Below, one piece after another: positions 6,781 to 8,533 of a DNA stretch of 8,533 nucleotides (its first letter is position 1; each line of letters opens with the position of its first letter). The notes under the pieces were generated by a model. That model was not told where the DNA came from and did no database searches. It saw nothing but the letters and a program-made list of their open reading frames with translations. The stretch is from positions 1 through 8,533 of the forward strand of contig JAQVHD010000020.1 of NCBI GenBank assembly GCA_028696375.1, in the 5' to 3' direction. Source of the stretch: Minisyncoccota bacterium (GTDB lineage Bacteria; Patescibacteriota; Minisyncoccia; UBA6257; JAAZHW01). Made by a program: the position numbers and the translations under genes.

Positions 6781-7190
6781 AATTGTTGATTTAAACGATT
6801 AAACAAAAATTTAAATGAAAAATGCGAAGCGTTTTTGAAAATATATCTTAATGAAATCGCAATAACAAGAAGATTAACTAAAATTAACAAAAAACCAAAT
6901 ATCGGTAAAGATTCTAATAAAACAATTATAAACTCATTGAAAAAACTTCCCCACAGCTCATAATTATTTATTATGGTTGTCAGATAATAAACAAATCCCG
7001 TTTCAACAAAATTATTATAACTTAACTTTAGGGATATGGGCAAAAGGGCTAAACCAACAATCATTCCTGCAAGTGCCAAAAATAGCTCCCTGCGGATACG
7101 TTTATTTCTTTCTTCATTAATCCTCCACAAAATCCTTCTTAGAAGGGTATCTCGCCGAATATTTTTAATTGCTGCATCTTTTTGCTCCAT
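6777..7190 (-). CDS. Small multi-pass membrane protein, candidate anti-sigma factor
   Basis: I do not recognise the family. The 137 residues begin with a highly charged, arginine-rich stretch of about 35 residues (IRRDTLLRRILWRINEERNKRIRRE). Hydrophobic segments follow at about 36-56 and 85-118, the latter long enough for a helical turn or two short helices, with a weaker one near 64-76. The tail is basic. The gene follows the sigma gene by 68 bp and overlaps the next gene by 4 bp. A protein with a short cytoplasmic N-terminal helical part and membrane helices directly downstream of an ECF sigma gene is the usual arrangement of an anti-sigma factor, but no zinc-binding HxxxCxxC motif is present and no anti-sigma domain is recognisable. 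The role is therefore inferred from context. AGAGG lies immediately before the ATG, too close for a standard ribosome binding site. Confidence 0.75.
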   Translation of the reverse strand: MEQKDAAIKNIRRDTLLRRILWRINEERNKRIRRELFLALAGMIVGLALLPISLKLSYNNFVETGFVYYLTTIINNYELWGSFFNEFIIVLLESLPIFGFLLILVNLLVIAISLRYIFKNASHFSFKFLFNRLNQQL

Positions 7191-7211
7191 ACCTCTTATA
7201 AGATAATACGC

Positions 7212-7242
7212 AAAAATAGGCGTAGCGATGCATCAGCGCCAC
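7212..7242 (-). promoter_or_regulatory. Attenuator-like hairpin between sigma gene and membrane protein gene
   Basis: In the minus-strand transcript GTGGCG (7242 to 7237) can pair with CGCTAC (7227 to 7222), including one G-U pair, across a 9-nt loop. Five U follow (7216 to 7212) after a 5-nt gap. The U tract is close enough for weak intrinsic termination, which would lower expression of the downstream genes relative to the sigma gene. The stem works as RNA only on this strand, because the wobble becomes A-C on the other. It could also be a processing site. Confidence 0.3.
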
Positions 7243-7258
7243 CCTTAAAAGTTTTAGT

Positions 7259-7840
7259 TTAATTGCTCCCAAAAAATAATTTCCTGATTTTTTGAACCAA
7301 ACGATAATAGCGCGCCTTAAGAGTGTTCACGGAAATATTGTTTTCTTGAGCTAATTTTTGAAAGGTTACATCATTTGATTGAAGATAAGAAAGAAGGAGT
7401 TCTCTTTGAGCTATTGGAAGTTCGCTAATAATAGTTTCAAGTTTTTGCCAATTTTCGTTCTCTTCAATTTGTTCTATAACCGAAGGATCTAAAGTAGGAA
7501 TATCATCTAAAATACTTTCCTCTTCTTCATTGATAAATTGAGAAAATGCAACTTCTTTTGCTAATCCTTCAGTTGTTCGATGTTTTCGAAGGAAATCAAT
7601 AAGTGAATTCTTAGCAATTGTAAAAAGCCAAGCGCGAAAATTGCGCTTTTGATCAAATTTCTCTAAATTACGCCACATTTTCACAAAAGTCTCCTGAGTT
7701 AAATCTTCAGCCTCAATAGAATTATTGAGTCGTTTTAAAAAATAAAGATATACCTCTTTTAAATAGCGATTAATTAAAATACTAATCGCCTCTTCATCGC
7801 CACCAAGATAATTTTTGATAAGTTGTTCGTCTTTAATCAT
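7259..7840 (-). CDS. ECF-type RNA polymerase sigma factor (sigma-70 family)
   Basis: This protein directs RNA polymerase core to a dedicated set of promoters. The 193 residues have the two-domain ECF layout. Sigma region 2 spans about 22-88, with AEDLTQETFVKMWRNLEKF (44-62) for core binding and FRAWLFTIAKNSLIDFLRKHR (68-88) for -10 recognition. An acidic linker follows (about 104-130, NEEEESILDDIP). Sigma region 4 spans about 133-187, with LPIAQRELLLSYL, then the helix-turn-helix TFQKLAQENNISVNTLKARYYRLVQKIRK. Regions 1 and 3 are absent, as expected for the group. It is the first gene of a six-gene minus-strand operon ending in an ABC exporter, so autoregulation of the operon is likely. The ATG is chosen because a TAATCT hexamer lies 7 nt upstream and the family start (DEQLIKNYLGGDEEA) follows directly. 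Confidence 0.93.
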   Translation of the reverse strand: MIKDEQLIKNYLGGDEEAISILINRYLKEVYLYFLKRLNNSIEAEDLTQETFVKMWRNLEKFDQKRNFRAWLFTIAKNSLIDFLRKHRTTEGLAKEVAFSQFINEEEESILDDIPTLDPSVIEQIEENENWQKLETIISELPIAQRELLLSYLQSNDVTFQKLAQENNISVNTLKARYYRLVQKIRKLFFGSN

Positions 7841-7847
7841 TAAAGAT

Positions 7848-7875
7848 AGATTAAAATATTTTTATTTTTTTGCAA
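7848..7875 (-). promoter_or_regulatory. Candidate promoter of the sigma/exporter operon
   Basis: On the minus strand TTGCAA (7875 to 7870, four of six) lies 16 nt before TAATCT (7853 to 7848), which fits the TANNNT form of a -10. It ends 7 nt before the ATG at 7840, so the message would be leaderless. No typical ECF -35 (GGAAC-like) is seen upstream, but the specificity of this sigma factor is unknown. The spacer is nearly pure A/T, so chance matches are possible. Confidence 0.35.
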
Positions 7876-7923
7876 GATAAATAAAAATAAGCGGGCGTTA
7901 TTCGTACCTGCTGAAATATTTAT

Positions 7924-8034
7924 TTAAGCTAGAATATAACTGTTTACCGTGAAAATAATTCCGCGCGGACGTCCATTAATAATCATTGGTTCATAAATCC
8001 ATCTATTTAAATAACACAATTCTTCCTCTTTTTT
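7924..8034 (-). pseudogene. Possible orphan fragment of a TonB C-terminal domain
   Basis: The 36 codons before the TAA at 7924 read in part RWIYEP, MIINGRPRG, IIFTV and end in NSYILA. This follows the end of TonB_C domains: W-x-Y-x-P, four residues, N-G-x-P, two residues, then a hydrophobic strand with T-V. The preceding EEELCYLN sits where the family has its last helix (A-A-L-E-A-V-K/R). No earlier part of the domain, membrane anchor or proline-rich region precedes it. The frame continues upstream only as an unrelated reading of the ATP-cone gene. It is thus either a decayed remnant or a chance match. The codons for NGRPRG (AAT GGA CGT CCG CGC GGA) are far more GC-rich than the surroundings. 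The match is judged from memory of the family, not from a search. Confidence 0.4.
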
Positions 8035-8042
8035 AAAAGAGG
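8025..8042. other. Perfect inverted repeat downstream of the ATP-cone gene
   Basis: CCTCTTTT and AAAAGAGG (8025-8032 and 8035-8042) form an 8-bp stem separated by 2 nt, 20 nt after the ATP-cone stop. A hairpin of 6-7 bp with a small loop is likely. Neither strand has a U run directly after it, so it is a poor intrinsic terminator; 3'-end stabilisation is possible. It also marks the upstream edge of the possible TonB fragment. Confidence 0.35.
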
Positions 8043-8062
8043 CAGAAAAATTTATAATAATT

Positions 8063-8347
8063 TTAGGCGGTTTTCTGATGTTCTTCCTCAAATTTTCTCC
8101 ACTTTTCAGCCACGGCTGGCTCCAAAACATCCAATTCTTTCAAAATGCGCGCTCTAATTTCCGAAGTAGCAATTTCATCTCGTTTGGTAGCCATTTCAAT
8201 AATCACAGCTGCAACGCGATTAACTACACTCTCTGTTCTTTCCGGAGTTAAATTAGCATCAGCCGCCGCCGCCCGAATAGAGTCTTCTACTTTTATTGGA
8301 TCAAATGGCTCTTTTTCTCCTGTTTTTTTAATAACAAATCTGGCCAT
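8063..8347 (-). CDS. Stand-alone ATP-cone domain protein
   Basis: The ATP-cone is a nucleotide-binding regulatory domain, best known at the N-terminus of ribonucleotide reductases and in the repressor NrdR. The 94 residues are essentially one domain: FVIKKTGEKEPFDPIKVEDSIRAAA (4-28) is the classic strand-turn-helix start (V-x-K-x-x-G, then F-x-x-x-K-(I/L/V)), followed by TPERTESVVNRVAAVI and the closing helices with EIATSEIRARILKELDVLEP and AEKWRKFEEEH. NrdR is about 150 residues and begins with a four-cysteine zinc ribbon. Here there is no cysteine at all and no DNA-binding part, so it is not NrdR itself. It may be an adaptor or nucleotide-sensing subunit. The gene has its own promoter and stands between the yjbQ gene and the sigma operon. 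Confidence 0.87.
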   Translation of the reverse strand: MARFVIKKTGEKEPFDPIKVEDSIRAAAADANLTPERTESVVNRVAAVIIEMATKRDEIATSEIRARILKELDVLEPAVAEKWRKFEEEHQKTA

Positions 8348-8377
8348 AGGTTTTAATAAATTCCGACCTTTATCCCT

Positions 8378-8406
8378 ATTATAAATCTTTAAATAATAAA
8401 ACTCAA
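8378..8406 (-). promoter_or_regulatory. Promoter of the ATP-cone gene
   Basis: On the minus strand TTGAGT (8406 to 8401, four of six) lies 17 nt before a perfect TATAAT (8383 to 8378). Transcription would start near 8371, giving a leader of about 24 nt before the ATG at 8347. The leader has an AAGG, but about 20 nt from the ATG, too far for a standard ribosome binding site. The -35 box begins 8 nt past the stop of the upstream yjbQ-like gene, so the two genes can be expressed independently. Confidence 0.55.
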
Positions 8407-8413
8407 AATCACT

Positions 8414-8533
8414 TCAATCCTTAGAATAATAGATTTCAACAATTACTTCCCTCTGGCGCGGGCGGCTATCAAAATCCACCAACACAATTTGCTGCCAAGT
8501 ACCAAGTATTAATTCGCCATTTTCAATTGGCAC
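8414..8533 (-). CDS. yjbQ: YjbQ/UPF0047 family protein, C-terminal end (cut by window edge)
   Basis: Only the last 39 residues are inside the window, in frame from the edge to a TGA at 8414. They read PIENGELILGTWQQIVLVDFDSRPR, then REVIVEIYY. This fits the conserved end of the UPF0047/YjbQ family, where (V)P-x-x-(N/D)-G-x-(L)-x-L-G-(T)-W-Q is followed by a strand and an acidic-Asp turn ending in a short beta strand. The family is a small trimeric beta-sandwich protein reported to have weak thiamine-phosphate synthase activity; its true role is unsettled. The missing N-terminal part holds the conserved histidines, so activity cannot be judged here. Confidence 0.85.
   Translation of the reverse strand: MPIENGELILGTWQQIVLVDFDSRPRQREVIVEIYYSKD

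Noticed and set aside
8035..8130. Start of the 68-codon frame that ends in the TonB-like fragment
   Set aside because: This part overlaps the ATP-cone gene in another frame and shows no family resemblance, so only the last 36 codons are reported.
8145..8384. Plus-strand open frame antisense to the ATP-cone gene
   Set aside because: It is a shadow of the Ala/Glu-rich ATP-cone codons and runs through that gene's promoter.
1..8533. CRISPR array, tRNA, rRNA, insertion sequence or UGA recoding
   Set aside because: No regularly spaced repeats, no cloverleaf or rRNA-like stretches, no transposase or terminal repeats were seen, and UGA ends at least two genes as a normal stop.

Overview
The window is AT-rich and carries a compact set of genes, nearly all on the minus strand. 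UGA is used as a stop: it ends the 137-residue membrane protein gene and the last partial gene. This rules out the UGA-glycine code of Gracilibacteria and SR1. The gene content suggests a Patescibacteria (CPR), probably Parcubacteria-like, bacterium. The clues are a membrane-anchored CAP-domain protein, DUF5666-like extracytoplasmic proteins, an ECF sigma factor, a MacAB/YknXYZ-type exporter with no outer-membrane partner, a stand-alone ATP-cone protein, short intergenic gaps and few Shine-Dalgarno sequences. The lineage is inferred from gene style, not from a marker gene.

Layout. Positions 1-249 (minus) hold the N-terminus of alanine racemase, cut by the window edge. Positions 395-1381 (minus) encode an exported protein with two DUF5666-like modules and a C-terminal coiled coil. 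It is divergent from a CAP-domain membrane protein at 1518-2501 (plus). The intergenic region between them has two face-to-face promoters with a perfect 12-bp palindrome exactly midway between the -35 boxes. A probable bidirectional hairpin terminator (2522-2539) separates the CAP gene from the convergent minus-strand operon.

That operon, read from 7840 down to 2588, is: ECF sigma factor; a 137-residue multi-pass membrane protein (candidate anti-sigma factor); a 170-residue single-pass protein with a DUF5666-like module; an HlyD/RND-type adaptor with an unusually long hairpin region; a MacB/LolD-type ATPase; and a FtsX/MacB-type permease. The last five genes lie within 35 bp of each other or overlap; 68 bp separate the sigma gene from the rest, and that gap contains an attenuator-like hairpin. 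The likely picture is an envelope-stress or export module: the sigma factor drives its own operon, the small membrane proteins sense or restrain it, and the ABC exporter is the output.

Upstream of the sigma gene, a 222-bp gap holds what looks like the orphan C-terminal end of a TonB protein, with no domain or start in front of it. Beyond it lie a stand-alone ATP-cone gene (8063-8347) with a good promoter, and the C-terminus of a YjbQ/UPF0047 protein cut by the right edge (8414-8533). Three genes (alr, the CAP gene and the sigma gene) have a -10-like hexamer only 7-9 nt before the ATG, which suggests leaderless mRNAs.
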